Of a stretch of 64,000 nucleotides of DNA, positions 51,806 through 61,915 are shown piece after piece (position 1 is the first letter of the stretch; each line of letters starts with the position of its first letter). The position numbers were made by a program, and so were the translations under genes. Below the pieces are notes generated by a model that was given only the letters and a program-made list of their open reading frames with translations, was not told the DNA's origin and ran no database searches. This DNA is from Leishmania infantum JPCM5 (lineage: Eukaryota; Euglenozoa; Kinetoplastea; Trypanosomatida; Trypanosomatidae), in contig NC_009412.2 of assembly GCF_000002875.2 (NCBI RefSeq), positions 695,001-759,000 on the forward strand, read 5' to 3'.

Positions 51806-53542
51806 TTACTCTTCACAGAGAAAGCAGCGACCACGAGGGGCCTTGCCGCACGCGCAACGCTCTCCTGTGGGGCCGCCGCTGCCCCGGCCTCTAGTCGTGC
51901 GCCCGCTGCTCCCTCCCACCCCGCCGCCGCCGGCGCGTCGGCTGCGCACAGATGATCCAGCGAACAGGCGAGAGGATATGTGAGAAAGAGGAGAGGCAGA
52001 AGAGCTGTGATAGTATTTCGTATCTTTCACCTCTTCCTGCAGCGCACTGTAAAAGGCTTCGAGTGTGGATGGAGTCGATGATGGTGCACTAGACACCGAC
52101 GTTGCACACGACATGTCCAGGTGGACAGGGTCCGCCGTCATCGATGTGCGGTGATTCACAGGGGCGTCGCTGCTTTCCAAGTCAGCGCTGTCGCTTGTGT
52201 TGCTTCGAGAGTGAGAAGCAGCTGGATGCGCCGTGGACAACCACAGCCTTGCTGGTGGAGCCGAAAAGTTTACCGCGGCGGTCTCATAGGTGCGACACCC
52301 CCGCGCTGCAGAGCCATTCGAGCCGTTTCGAGAGGAGAGGCCTCGGGTCCATTCCACAGTGTTCTCTGAGCCGCCCTCGTCCTCATCGTCATCGGCGTCC
52401 AAACGAGCCAACAGCTCAGCCAGGGTCGGCAGTTCGGGCTGTCGCGCACTCCGCTGCTGTTTCGAGGAGTGCTGCTTTGCCACCCCTGCTTGCCTGGCTA
52501 TCACGGCGCGCGCACTAGTGTCTGTTGGTGTAGATGATGCTGGCTCAAACACGAGCGGTGGTGCTGGGCCAAAATCGCTTGCCGTGCCGGCGAACGAGGT
52601 GCAACCGCCGGTCGATGCACGGCGTCTAATGCGGGGCTGCGCAGCACCCGTCGAGCCGGCTTTGAAGGCCGGGTGCGCGTCAAAGACGGGGGGAGGGGGC
52701 ACGGCAGGGTCGCTGCTGCTATGATCAAAGACATTCGGCGCTGGAACCGCCGCGGCCGCCGTTGTGCCTGCGCTGGTGGCAAATACGTCGGGTGGCTCGG
52801 GCACGGGGGCGGAGGAAAACACGCCTCTACTCGTCGGCGTTTCAGCCGGTGCTGGACGACGTGAGGGGGGTGGCGGCCGTGGTGGTGACGCCTTCCCAGC
52901 TGTGGCAGCGGCGGCGGTGCGTGGGTGAGTCGGCAAAGACCGCCCTGAGCTGCTGCTGCTGCCCGTGCTGAAGACAGGCGACAAGGGCGGTGATAGCGGG
53001 GATGGCGAAGCGGAAGACGTGGAGGAGGACGATGACGAGGAGGAAACATACGACTTGGCATCTTCGCCGTTGGCTGTGTCACCTCTCCTGAACGCATCCC
53101 CCTTCTCCGGCCTTGACGGATCCGCTGTGCGCTGGAACGCCGTCTGCCCTCCAACGTCAACGCCACTGATCCCCCTGGCTTCGCGGCTGCTGACGAGGTA
53201 CTCGAAGCAGCTCTGCAGTAGTTGAAACGCCTCGGACGCCCGCGAGCTCGTGTTCTTGTCCGGGTGCACGCGAATAGCAAGCTGCCGATAGCGACGCCTC
53301 AACATCGCTGCACTCTGCAGGGAATCATGGCCAAAGATGCGCAAGGCAGCTGGATGCATCACGGCAGGGTGAGAAGGAGCGTGACGGCGTGCAGCCGCTG
53401 CTGACACATCGCGCCATATCAGCAGCACGCACTCTACTATCTCCTCGTCAGTGGCACCCGTCGGGTCATGCAGAGCTGCTGATGTGCTTATGAGCGCTGA
53501 AGAAGAGACTCCATGCAAGGAGCTCAAGGTAGACGGCTGCAT
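51806..53542 (-). CDS. J-domain (DnaJ/Hsp40 type III) protein
   Basis: A 578-residue protein with a J domain at about 34-125: LRRRYRQLAIRVHPDKN at 81-97 contains the HPD tripeptide (93-95) that stimulates Hsp70 ATPase. There is no Gly/Phe-rich region or DnaJ zinc finger, so it is a type III J-protein. Residues about 150-540 are Ser/Pro/Ala-rich and probably disordered. The extreme C-terminus, after a Gly/Arg-rich stretch, ends with three Cys pairs' worth of spacing (ERCACGKAPRGRCFLCEE) that could bind zinc. The first ATG is 53542; an acceptor-like AG at 53602 after a pyrimidine-rich region gives a 59-base leader. The frame is open further upstream but only to a GTG. The client or compartment cannot be inferred. 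Confidence 0.85.
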   Translation of the reverse strand: MQPSTLSSLHGVSSSALISTSAALHDPTGATDEEIVECVLLIWRDVSAAAARRHAPSHPAVMHPAALRIFGHDSLQSAAMLRRRYRQLAIRVHPDKNTSSRASEAFQLLQSCFEYLVSSREARGISGVDVGGQTAFQRTADPSRPEKGDAFRRGDTANGEDAKSYVSSSSSSSSTSSASPSPLSPPLSPVFSTGSSSSSGRSLPTHPRTAAAATAGKASPPRPPPPSRRPAPAETPTSRGVFSSAPVPEPPDVFATSAGTTAAAAVPAPNVFDHSSSDPAVPPPPVFDAHPAFKAGSTGAAQPRIRRRASTGGCTSFAGTASDFGPAPPLVFEPASSTPTDTSARAVIARQAGVAKQHSSKQQRSARQPELPTLAELLARLDADDDEDEGGSENTVEWTRGLSSRNGSNGSAARGCRTYETAAVNFSAPPARLWLSTAHPAASHSRSNTSDSADLESSDAPVNHRTSMTADPVHLDMSCATSVSSAPSSTPSTLEAFYSALQEEVKDTKYYHSSSASPLSHISSRLFAGSSVRSRRAGGGGVGGSSGRTTRGRGSGGPTGERCACGKAPRGRCFLCEE

Positions 53543-54498
53543 GCCGCCTTGACTACGTGTCCTCCCCGTCCGCTGGCCTGCAGAGAAGGGGTGCAAAGAC
53601 TCTCCGGCACGCAGCACAAGCCCACAATGCGGGCATGCATAGATCGAGAGAGAGGTGGGCAATGAGCGCACAACGAAAATGGGAGATGCGAGCAAGGGGA
53701 AGGGGAGGGCGTCGAAGACGGCGCAGAAACGGAAAACAGCCTCGTGCTCCACCTCGCTGTTGCCCGACAGGACGCATCACGAGAACACTCAAGCCGAGAA
53801 GCTAAAGAAGCCTCGAAATGTCCAGCAGGGACACGCGTGCGTGGCTTTGTGCGGCGCGAAGAACGCGCCGGTTGCAGCACCTTCGCTCCTCGCTCCGCTT
53901 CGCGGCGTTCGTGCACTCTTTTCTTTTTCCGCTCATTTTTTGAAGAGAAGTCGTGAAAGGCGAGTGAAGAGCGGAGCTGCACACCACCAAAAGGTTGGGG
54001 TTGTCAAGGGGAACGTGCAGAGGCTTGCAGTGCAACTGTCCGACGACGACCGCCACCACCAGCGGGAGAGCCTCGTGCAAAGACCGTGTCCTGTTATCGT
54101 TTTTTTTTTCTGGGGGCGTTTGTGTTGATATGGATGCGTTTTGGAGGGGCGAGGGGTCAGAGGGGACGCAGAGAGAGACGCATACGTGCCTTTCGTTAAA
54201 CTATGCAGAAGGAATGTGATTAGGTAAAGGTGAAGCAATACAGCGAGATATGGGGGGGGGGTGAACGGCGTGCTGCGGGAAGTGCAGGATTGTCTGCGTT
54301 GATGTGCGTCTTTGTGGGATGCCTGTGCGTGACTCGCACATGTGGAGTGCGCCCACGTACACCACCACATGCGCGCAGACACGCGCAGGCAGGTAGGCAG
54401 GCGGTCCCCTGAACAAGGTCTAGCACAGTCTCCCTCCCCGTCTCGCGCCGCATCACTGTGCGCCACCCTCCCCCGTCTCACTCCTCCACTCCCTCTCC
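53543..54498 (-). other. Intergenic spacer between BCP1-like gene and J-protein gene
   Basis: No gene was seen. Pyrimidine-rich sequence on the minus strand at about 53690-53710 and 53640-53655 precedes the J-protein start. An A-run on the minus strand (plus-strand T-run 54100-54109) and a run of nine G near 54252-54260 also occur. Confidence 0.6.
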
Positions 54499-56532
54499 TC
54501 AGTATCGCTCCACGGCTGCGTTGACCGTTTGCCGCCGCCGCATCTCGTCCACTGCCTGCCGCGCAGCGCCGTACTGCAGCACAAAGAGGATTGAAAGCGG
54601 TATTTCGTGCGCCGGCTGGCCGTCGTACTGCGGGCGGCAGCGGTAGACGAGGGTGGCAACCCGCTTGTCGCGGAACTCGTAGAGAATGTTGTCCTCTTCG
54701 CGCCAGAAGATATAGTGTGTAAGGTCGAGCGGGGAGTTGGGGGCACCCATCGCGCCGCCGCTGACACTTCCACTAGCCCCATCGCTCCCTTTCTTAGTGT
54801 TACGGCTTCCACCATTGTGATGCTTCCGATGCGCTGCAGCGGCTGCGTCGCCACCACTCCCAGCCCCTTCAGAGCCGCCGCCAGATGAGAATGGCACAGC
54901 ATGCTTCGGCAGTGTCACCGGCGCATCAGTGGCACGCTGGACCTTCGCCAGCACGGCAAGCATGCTGGGGTGAGTTGCAAAGATGGGATGCTCGTGCGTC
55001 GCCATGGCCTCTCCCGCCGTCTGCACCTGTATCTTTTTTTTCTCCTGCTGGCCGGCGGCATCTAGGCGATCAAGCACATCCTCCAGAATCTGCACCGTCA
55101 GCTCCAGCGGGATGTTCCGGATGTACTCGGAGATGAGCAGAAGGCACTTGGCGCGCGACGACACGGCGGGGCCGCCGTCCACAACGCTCGTCAAGATATC
55201 TGTCGGTGGAATGCCTGGTGCCGCCTGCCGCCACACGCGCTGTTGCAATAGCCCACAGAGCGGACGCAGTGCCGCGGGGTAGAGCGACTGCCCGTGTGCG
55301 ACGTCTAGCACAGAGGAAAGGCCATAGAATTCTTGCTCCTCCTCCCCTGTGGTGTCCTCGCCGTTGTTCTGCAGGCGCACGACGCTGGTGAAGGGGCTCT
55401 CGTACAGTGCCAGCCCCAGTTCATCACGGTCCACCTCGTTCATTCGGTCAGGGCAGAACTGATCCATCAGGTGGAGAAGCCCATCGACGTTAGATGCATC
55501 CATGTCAAACACGCCAAAGTCGACAGTCACAAGACCATCGCTGCCGTCGTCGTCATCGTCGTATTCGTCGCTGCTCTGCCCAGCAGCGCCGCCGCCGCGA
55601 CGGCGCGTGCCCCAAACACCACCAGCGCTGTTCTCCTCTTCCTCCTCGCTCTCTTCGTCGTTATCCTGCTCCCTGCCAAAGTCCGACAAGTCATGGCTCA
55701 ACTCGCCCTCCTCATCCATACCGGAGGAGTCCCCCGAGCCATCGTCGCTGCTGCCCAGCGGGCTGCTATCATCGGGCACTTTATCCTCCTCGTTACTGTT
55801 GTTGCCGCCATCACTTTCATCGCTGCTGTCCTCATCGCCTTTGCCTATCTTCTGGCGTCGCTGGGCAGCAGCAGCAGCTGCAGCCACCGACTTCCGTAGC
55901 TGGCGCAGCTCCTCTTCTTCCTCTGCAGCGCTGTCGCCATCGCTTTCGCCGCCGAGCGCAGAGTCATCGCTGCTAGGTTGGTTACCGTCATCTCCAACGT
56001 AGTCGTTGGAGCTGAAGTCGATGTCGTCATCATCGTCTTTCCCTTCGTCGTGACTGGCGAGATCGAGGCCGTTCGATGCAGCCGAAGAAGCTCGGCCTGG
56101 AAGAGATGGAAAAGAGACTTTAACCGGCAGCAGCACAGGGCGCCTCTGCTGCGCTCTCAGTGCCGCCTCTCCCGAGACGTTGTCATCGTCGACAGGTTGG
56201 CCGTCCTTGTCGAACGAGATGCGGCGTCGCTTGGCGTGCGCCTCCAGTTGCCGGCGGTGTCGCACCAGTGACTCGGGAGTTGCAGGGAGGTCCTTGGCTC
56301 TCTTGCGGGTCTTCTCGGCCAGCTCTATCTCACCTGGGGAGTAAACGGAATCGGCGCGCTCAGTCCCAGCGGCAGCGGAGGTGGCGGCAGCCGAGGAAGC
56401 TCGAAGTGCCGTCGGGTTCTTCAAGCTCGCATCACTGCTAAGCAGCCTCTTGTCGTAGCACTCGTGGTTGCTCCGGTGACGGAACGTGCTTTCGATGTCA
56501 ATCGGCTCCGGCTGGCGGTGACGCTTCGGCAT
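54499..56532 (-). CDS. BCP1: BCP1/BCCIP family protein
   Basis: A 677-residue protein whose C-terminal half matches the Bcp1/BCCIP family: VTVDFGVFDMDASNVDGLLH starts at about 335, followed by helical segments and the conserved C-terminal hydrophobic run EIPLSILFVLQ. Yeast Bcp1 is a nuclear factor that escorts the ribosomal protein uL14 (Rpl23) and supports nuclear export of Mss4; animal BCCIP binds BRCA2 and p21. The N-terminal half is unlike short homologues: a basic patch (AKRRR near 100-104) that may be a nuclear signal, then about 165 residues of acidic Asp/Glu/Ser-rich sequence. A second low-complexity Gly/Ala/Ser stretch interrupts the C-terminal domain near 555-605. The ATG at 56532 follows a clear acceptor at 56667. 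Confidence 0.88.
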   Translation of the reverse strand: MPKRHRQPEPIDIESTFRHRSNHECYDKRLLSSDASLKNPTALRASSAAATSAAAGTERADSVYSPGEIELAEKTRKRAKDLPATPESLVRHRRQLEAHAKRRRISFDKDGQPVDDDNVSGEAALRAQQRRPVLLPVKVSFPSLPGRASSAASNGLDLASHDEGKDDDDDIDFSSNDYVGDDGNQPSSDDSALGGESDGDSAAEEEEELRQLRKSVAAAAAAAQRRQKIGKGDEDSSDESDGGNNSNEEDKVPDDSSPLGSSDDGSGDSSGMDEEGELSHDLSDFGREQDNDEESEEEEENSAGGVWGTRRRGGGAAGQSSDEYDDDDDGSDGLVTVDFGVFDMDASNVDGLLHLMDQFCPDRMNEVDRDELGLALYESPFTSVVRLQNNGEDTTGEEEQEFYGLSSVLDVAHGQSLYPAALRPLCGLLQQRVWRQAAPGIPPTDILTSVVDGGPAVSSRAKCLLLISEYIRNIPLELTVQILEDVLDRLDAAGQQEKKKIQVQTAGEAMATHEHPIFATHPSMLAVLAKVQRATDAPVTLPKHAVPFSSGGGSEGAGSGGDAAAAAHRKHHNGGSRNTKKGSDGASGSVSGGAMGAPNSPLDLTHYIFWREEDNILYEFRDKRVATLVYRCRPQYDGQPAHEIPLSILFVLQYGAARQAVDEMRRRQTVNAAVERY

Positions 56533-56666
56533 GATGAAAGATGCGTGCTCGTTTTTCTCTCCCTCTCGCACACGTGCGGATGCGCGTAGCTGCGTGTTTG
56601 ATGGAGTGTGGGGCAGGCGGGCGTGTGCGGAAGGGTGTATATAAGCAGCCGTCACAATGAGGGCAC

Positions 56667-56690
56667 CTACAAGGAGGGAGGAGATGGCAA
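56667..56690 (-). promoter_or_regulatory. Strong spliced-leader acceptor for BCP1-like gene
   Basis: On the minus strand CATCTCCTCCCTCCTTGTAG ends with AG at 56668-56667, 134 bases upstream of the ATG. Confidence 0.6.
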
Positions 56691-57220
56691 GGCGCTGTGG
56701 AAGCCAATGCGCTTCGCTACGCTAAGGTGTTGCCAGCCACAAAAAAAGGGGGTGCCGGCAGAGAAGAAGCGCGCCAATGGGCAAGGAGAAAATGCAGGAA
56801 GAGAAAGTGACGTGGACCGGCGCCGGCGTCCACCACCCGGGAGGGACATGTACGAGCGGTCGCATGCTCACCCACACGCACACACACACACGCAGGCAGG
56901 CAGGCAGGCACCTCCACCCCACCCCTGACCCCTTTCCGCATCAGCCACCGCTACTTGCACCCAGAGGCGACGATAAACTCAGCAATGCGATCCGTCCGCG
57001 AAGAGGAGCAGAAAAAAAAAAACAGCAAAGAGCGCCGAGCAATCATATGATCGATGCTTCTCGTCTGTGTTCACCATGCATGGAAGCGTCCGAGGAGTGG
57101 CACACGTGCACGAGAGGCATCCATGCGCACAGCAGTGCCCCATCCTCCGGCGCGCCTGTTACTCGTTTCTTTTTGGAAAGTTTTTTTTTCGTGTTGTCAC
57201 GAACCTCACTTGTGGCACAT

Positions 57221-57240
57221 ACACACACACACACACACAC
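57221..57240. repeat. (AC)n microsatellite
   Basis: Ten AC units followed by a shorter interrupted CA stretch, in the PDCD5 3' UTR/spacer. Confidence 0.9.
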
Positions 57241-58253
57241 CTCCACACACACAGACGTACGCATATACGCATACAGATGGAGGCGCGGGAGGGGAGATAA
57301 ACAAACACGCGCCAACGCTTGAAAAGAAAGGCAACGAGTGAGTCGATCCTAGTCAAGGAACAGACGCACACATTTACAGATATGGAAAAAAGGTGCACCC
57401 CATTACGGCGAGTAATGCGACGGATAAATATTCAACAGCAACGCAGATGACCTTCCTCAGCCGGCAGCAATGTGTCCACACGCTTGAGCACCATCGTCTG
57501 GCTGTCCTCCACCCTCTCATCCCATATTCCGCGCCAAAAACTTCCCACACACGCACACGCAGCGCCTCGTTCGCTCCTCCGCCCTCCACAGAGAGAGCAT
57601 CGTCAACTCAGTCGCCCGCAATGAAGACCACACAACGTGTACTGAGCCCACCGTCTTGCCACGGCATGCACACACTCTATACCCATGGGCCTATATGTGT
57701 GTGTGCGTGTGCTTACGTAGGTGTCTTCGACCCGTCGAACAGGGCGCTGCAGTGCCACGGTAAAAACTCCGCTGCCGAGCACAAAAGAAGCGGGGTGATA
57801 CCGGGATAGAGAGAGACGGCATCTGCCACGATGGACGTCTGAGCCGTAGAGGAGTTGGAGGGTCTCAGTGCGCAGGTATCAGCGGGAGTATTAGTAGTGG
57901 TAGGAGGGGACAAAGGAAAAGAGGAGCGGTTCACGTTGGACTACAGAGAGATGAAGGAAGGGCGAAAGCCGAGAAAGCGCAAGACGGCAAGAACGAGAAA
58001 TGAGCAACAGCGGACTAGAGAAAAGAGGGGGAGGGGGGATGCACCCTACGCCCCAACAGGCTTCACTGCTCCCCCACCCCCACCCTTTCCACACTGCCTC
58101 TCTCTCTCCTATTTCTTTACCCTCGATTTTCATAGGCTGCAGTGATGGGGTCTCTTCCGTGCTCCCCCGTGCTCTCCCTGCGTCCCACCTTCCCACTCGC
58201 CAACTTAGCGGCACACCGCCGCCCTGCCCCGATCTTTTCGCTTCACCGGCGGC

Positions 58254-58595
58254 TCACCAATCATCATCCGTGCGCTTGCGAGCAATGGTGATCTGAGACC
58301 TGCTCTCCGCTTCCTGGTTCGCCATCTGGCCCAACAGCTCCCGCACCGTGTCATCCGACACGGGCGGCTGCATCTTGCCTCTCTGCACGGCTTGGATGAT
58401 GTGCATCTCTACAGCCTGGGCGCGGCCCGCCTTCACCTGCGCGATGCGCTTCAGGCGTTCGCGGCCCTCCGCACTTACGAACGCGCGCAGCATATTCTCC
58501 TTCTGCTCCTCAAAAGCCTCCATCCGCTCCTGCTGCGCCTGCTGCTTCGCCACCATCTGCTGAGCCTGCTCCTCCGAGATGGGCACGCGCGACAT
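58254..58595 (-). CDS. PDCD5: PDCD5-like protein
   Basis: A 113-residue protein, the usual length for programmed cell death protein 5. It is a small three-helix-bundle protein found across eukaryotes and archaea, in animals tied to apoptosis signalling and to the TIP60 and CCT complexes. The N-terminal helix is Gln/Glu-rich (AQQMVAKQQAQQERMEAFEEQ at about 10-30), followed by the conserved core LKRIAQVKAGRAQAVE near 48-63 and the pair IAR/RKR before an acidic end TDDDW. The ATG at 58595 lies 22 bases after an AG at 58618 that follows a pyrimidine tract. The frame is open upstream without supporting homology. What PDCD5 does in kinetoplastids is not visible from sequence. Confidence 0.94.
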   Translation of the reverse strand: MSRVPISEEQAQQMVAKQQAQQERMEAFEEQKENMLRAFVSAEGRERLKRIAQVKAGRAQAVEMHIIQAVQRGKMQPPVSDDTVRELLGQMANQEAESRSQITIARKRTDDDW

Positions 58596-59283
58596 TATGG
58601 CAGGTACACAAGCTTGCCTGTGTACGTGGCTCGGTTTGTGTGCGTGCGTTTTGTGGGAAGAGGGGCAGAGGAAGGGAAGGCGTCCCTTGCCAAGCTTGCA
58701 AGTAGCTCGACTTTGAATGTATCTCCCTCTTCTCTCCGTATCCTGTGCCCGCAAAAGTGCGGCCCTAGCTCACCTCTTCACTGGGCTGGCGTTCAGTAGC
58801 GAAAAGATTAGTAGAGTGGCACTCGAGAGACGCAAGTACGTGGCAAGGCGGAAAAGGAAACGAAGGTGCACACGACGCGAGAGAGCGAGAGCGTGCGTGT
58901 ACGGCAGAGAGGGCACGGCAAGGAGAGAAAGCACCTAAATCGAGGAAAGTAGAGGCAGAGGTAGCGATCCAGTGTCCGCTACGTGGCACAGATTCGCCCG
59001 TCCGAAGCACTCCTCGTGTGTGAATAATGCGCTGATCTTTTAGGTTAAGCTGGTAACACCCAATCCCTCAAGACCCCAAGACCGCGCGATGCAACAGCGA
59101 GCAGGAAATTGTCCTCAAATACCAAAAAGGGGGTGAACTATGAGTGTATCAGGCGAGGGAAAAAATGATGATTAACCAAACAGAGCGGTGGCACATCAGA
59201 AGAAAAGATTGGTCAAGCCATACCAAATGAAAAGCAAAATACACCGCGTGTCGAGGAACCAAAAGAGGAAAGCAAATGCAACC

Positions 59284-59666
59284 GGCAGAGACGAGGTGGA
59301 AGAGGGGACACGTGAAGGGCAGTGGAAGAGGAGGCGCCGGCAGCGGCGCGACGCGGCACCAGGCACGCACTCCAGAGCAACGCCGAGATGCACGCCGCCG
59401 TGACGACGCCGTCAGCGCTCAGCGGCGGCACGGCAGAGCCGGGCGACCCAGGCTATCGCATGCAGGGGAAGCACCACAACGCCCATCCCCGCACAGTCGC
59501 GCAACGCCGGAGGGCGAGCACAGGCGCGGGCACCACGCAGACACACACAGACACCAAGCATTACTTGTCACTGCGCACACCCCGGTTAGGCACAGGCCGT
59601 GCAATGCACCAGAGATGTCAGCGCACGGGCCGCGCGGCCGGAACAGAAACCCAGAAGCGTGGGGTA
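59284..59666. repeat. Direct repeat, left copy (downstream of ZIP gene)
   Basis: Identical by eye to 63618-64000 at a constant offset of 4,334 bases with no gaps, apart from one difference at its left edge (59290). The stretch from 59291 to 59666 matches throughout and the right end is unknown because the other copy is cut by the window edge. An A-rich patch follows on the plus strand at 59680-59735. It could be the border of a tandem gene duplication or a dispersed retroposon-derived element (SIDER type). Confidence 0.93.
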
Positions 59667-60283
59667 TTGCCACAGGAGCCAAAAGAACAACGTAAAACCG
59701 AAACAAAAAAAGAAAAGGCACAAAACACAAGTCGGCGACAGCGCCGCCCGCACCCGCGCATGCGCACGCCCGTCAACGGCGTGGTCGCAGTGCTTGCCGG
59801 GGCGGCGACGGCCTCACATCACGGAGAATCCCTCCCACCCCGTCCTCGACGCAGCGCTCGGCATCCACGCCCCCAAGCGCGGAGGCGTGGTGCACACACA
59901 TCCACAGAGACAGCGGCACCCGCAGAGACACAGCGGGGGGAAGCGCATCGCGCAGAGGAACATGTCAGACGGCAGGCAGCGAGGCAGGCGCACGCGCAAC
60001 GTGCAACGGGGGCGCATCCACCGCCGCCACGCGCGAAGGCCCTTCCCACCACACCGCTCGCCGGCGCGCCACAGGAGGAGACCAAAGCACAGGCACAAAG
60101 CGGACTAAGAAGAGAGAGGAACAGGCGAAGCATACAAGTCTTTACTACGGGGGAGGGCGAGGGGGGCCATCGGACCGTGCGCGCAGCGGCGCGGTCTCCC
60201 ACCACGCGAGGACTCTCAGGGGCCCTCACGCGCGCGCACACCTCCGCACGCAGACACAAGGCAGAGCGACGCACATCACGCAC

Positions 60284-60285
<2 letters not shown>

Positions 60286-60325
<40 letters not shown>
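60286..60325. repeat. (CA)n microsatellite
   Basis: Twenty CA units, the longest dinucleotide run in the window, in the ZIP 3' region. Confidence 0.95.
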
Positions 60326-60328
<3 letters not shown>

Positions 60329-61915
60329 GCTTACTTACTTATACACAGACGCAGGTTATAGGCGATCCGCGGCATGCCGCCGCTTACTCACAGACATAAA
60401 GTACGGTACAGCTCTTAGATGAAAATGCTATTGCGGCGGGCGCATGGAAAGAGTGGAAAAGGGGGGGCGACACACACACAGTCGCGCGCGCACGTCGGCA
60501 ACAGCAACGAGAGGAAGAGACGGTACAGAGCACGGCACGTTGCCTCCGCCGTCCCGCCTGCAGCGCGCCACCGCACTCACCGCAGCACACGAGGGGGAGC
60601 CCCGCAGCGCTAGCCAAGAGAACAAGCAGCACATGATCACTCACGCACGCATAGCTCGTAGAGGGGGTGAGGATGCACGCACACACAGGGACTCCCCAGA
60701 AAGAGCACAAGGGGAGGGGGTGCGAGCGCACGGAAAACGCAGAGACGCAGCAGATGCGCACGAGGCGGAAGCGCCGTGCAGCACGCGCCGTCACAGTCGC
60801 TGCAACCCTCCGGGGTCGAGGGGGGAAGCAGTTGGGGCCGAATACGCGCCGACACACACACGCACACGCACACAGAAACACACACACAAGGGAAAATCAA
60901 CGCGCGCACAGGAAGGGACACGCGGGCGACGCGCGGCAGCAGCAGCCGTGCAGCCGTCAAAGCAGCACAGGCAACCGCACTGACTCACACGGCTCCGCCA
61001 CCGCAAGACACCCACCATCCCTTCCTCAACTCATGGGAATGCACACACAAACACACACGCGCGTACACGCTCTCGAAAGAGCGTCAAGAAGAACCAAAGC
61101 CGCACCCTATCGTCGTCCCTGGGGGGACAGTGCGGGGCAAGAGTGGAAGTGAGAGCGGCACGCGCAGGGAAGGAACGAAAAGCACACGCACACACACCAC
61201 TGGTATGGAAGCAAAGCAAAAGGCGGTAAAGACACAAGAGAGACCACACGCTACTGGGAAGCACGCACGCGCACAGCGGCGGGGGAGGGGGGAAGAGGGG
61301 GCAGAGGGCCCACTTATCGTGCTCCCGGGTAACACACACCGCTCCTCTGGGGGAGGGGAGTGCACAGCGTGGACGGTGCCCCAGCAAACACACTTTCACA
61401 AGTCGACAGGGAGGGAAGAGAGGAGAGCAACTCCTCCGCCGTTGCAAAACGCGAAGAGAGCGCTGCGTGATTAGTGAAGAAGGTGAGAGAAGTGCACGAA
61501 GGCCGTAAGAGAGCCGCGGGCCCCACTGCGGGACGGCGTACGGTGGATGGTGTACGTGTGAATGGGTGTGCATTACGCCGATGCTAAGGGGGGTGGGGCG
61601 TGTGGAATGGGGGACGGAAACTAAAACGAGGAGGAGGAGAGTTTACGAAACAGCGTGGAAGAAAAGACGGGGGAGGTAGCGAAAGAAAAGGGTGCACTAC
61701 AACAGGTCTGATCTAATACTTATATGTTGCGCTGCGCGCGTGCCTGCGACGGCGTAGGAAGAGGGAGCATTGGGATGATGCCCACAGCTGAGGGGGGCGT
61801 CAAACAGGCACCGCCGGCCCCGCCCACGCCCCACAGCGGCACAGAAGCACGATCCATTACAGCAGCCGCCACCTAGCCACATACTCGCGCAGGAACAGCA
61901 GCAGCGGTCCAACAC

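Larger units (their letters stand above)
56533..58253 (-). other. Intergenic spacer between PDCD5 and BCP1-like gene
   Basis: About 1.7 kb without a supported gene. It holds the acceptor at 56667-56690, CA-rich patches near 56875-56895, (AC)n at 57221-57240 and A/T runs near 57010-57021 and 57180-57190. Confidence 0.6.
58596..61915 (-). other. Long spacer between ZIP gene and PDCD5
   Basis: About 3.3 kb, most of it presumably ZIP 3' UTR. It holds the left copy of a direct repeat (59284 to at least 59666), an A-rich plus-strand patch at 59680-59735, a very GC-rich stretch to about 60240, a (CA)n run at 60286-60325, and CA-rich purine sequence to 61200. A plus-strand open frame of 366 codons at 59322-60422 has UTR-like Arg/Thr/His-rich composition and no start or splice context that would support a gene. 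Confidence 0.55.

Noticed and set aside
53543..53752. CXXC zinc-ribbon-like half (ACPHCGLVLRAGE) upstream of the J-protein start
   Set aside because: No ATG in frame upstream (only GTG at 53752), a single Cys pair, and the segment crosses a pyrimidine-rich acceptor region.
60286..60325. (CA)n run as part of a CRISPR-like or satellite array
   Set aside because: It is a plain dinucleotide microsatellite; no spaced repeats were seen anywhere in the window.
59322..60422. Plus-strand open frame of 366 codons next to the ZIP gene
   Set aside because: Arg/Thr/His-rich translation ending in a CA-repeat-encoded His-Thr run, on the wrong strand for the unit; explained by GC-rich UTR sequence.
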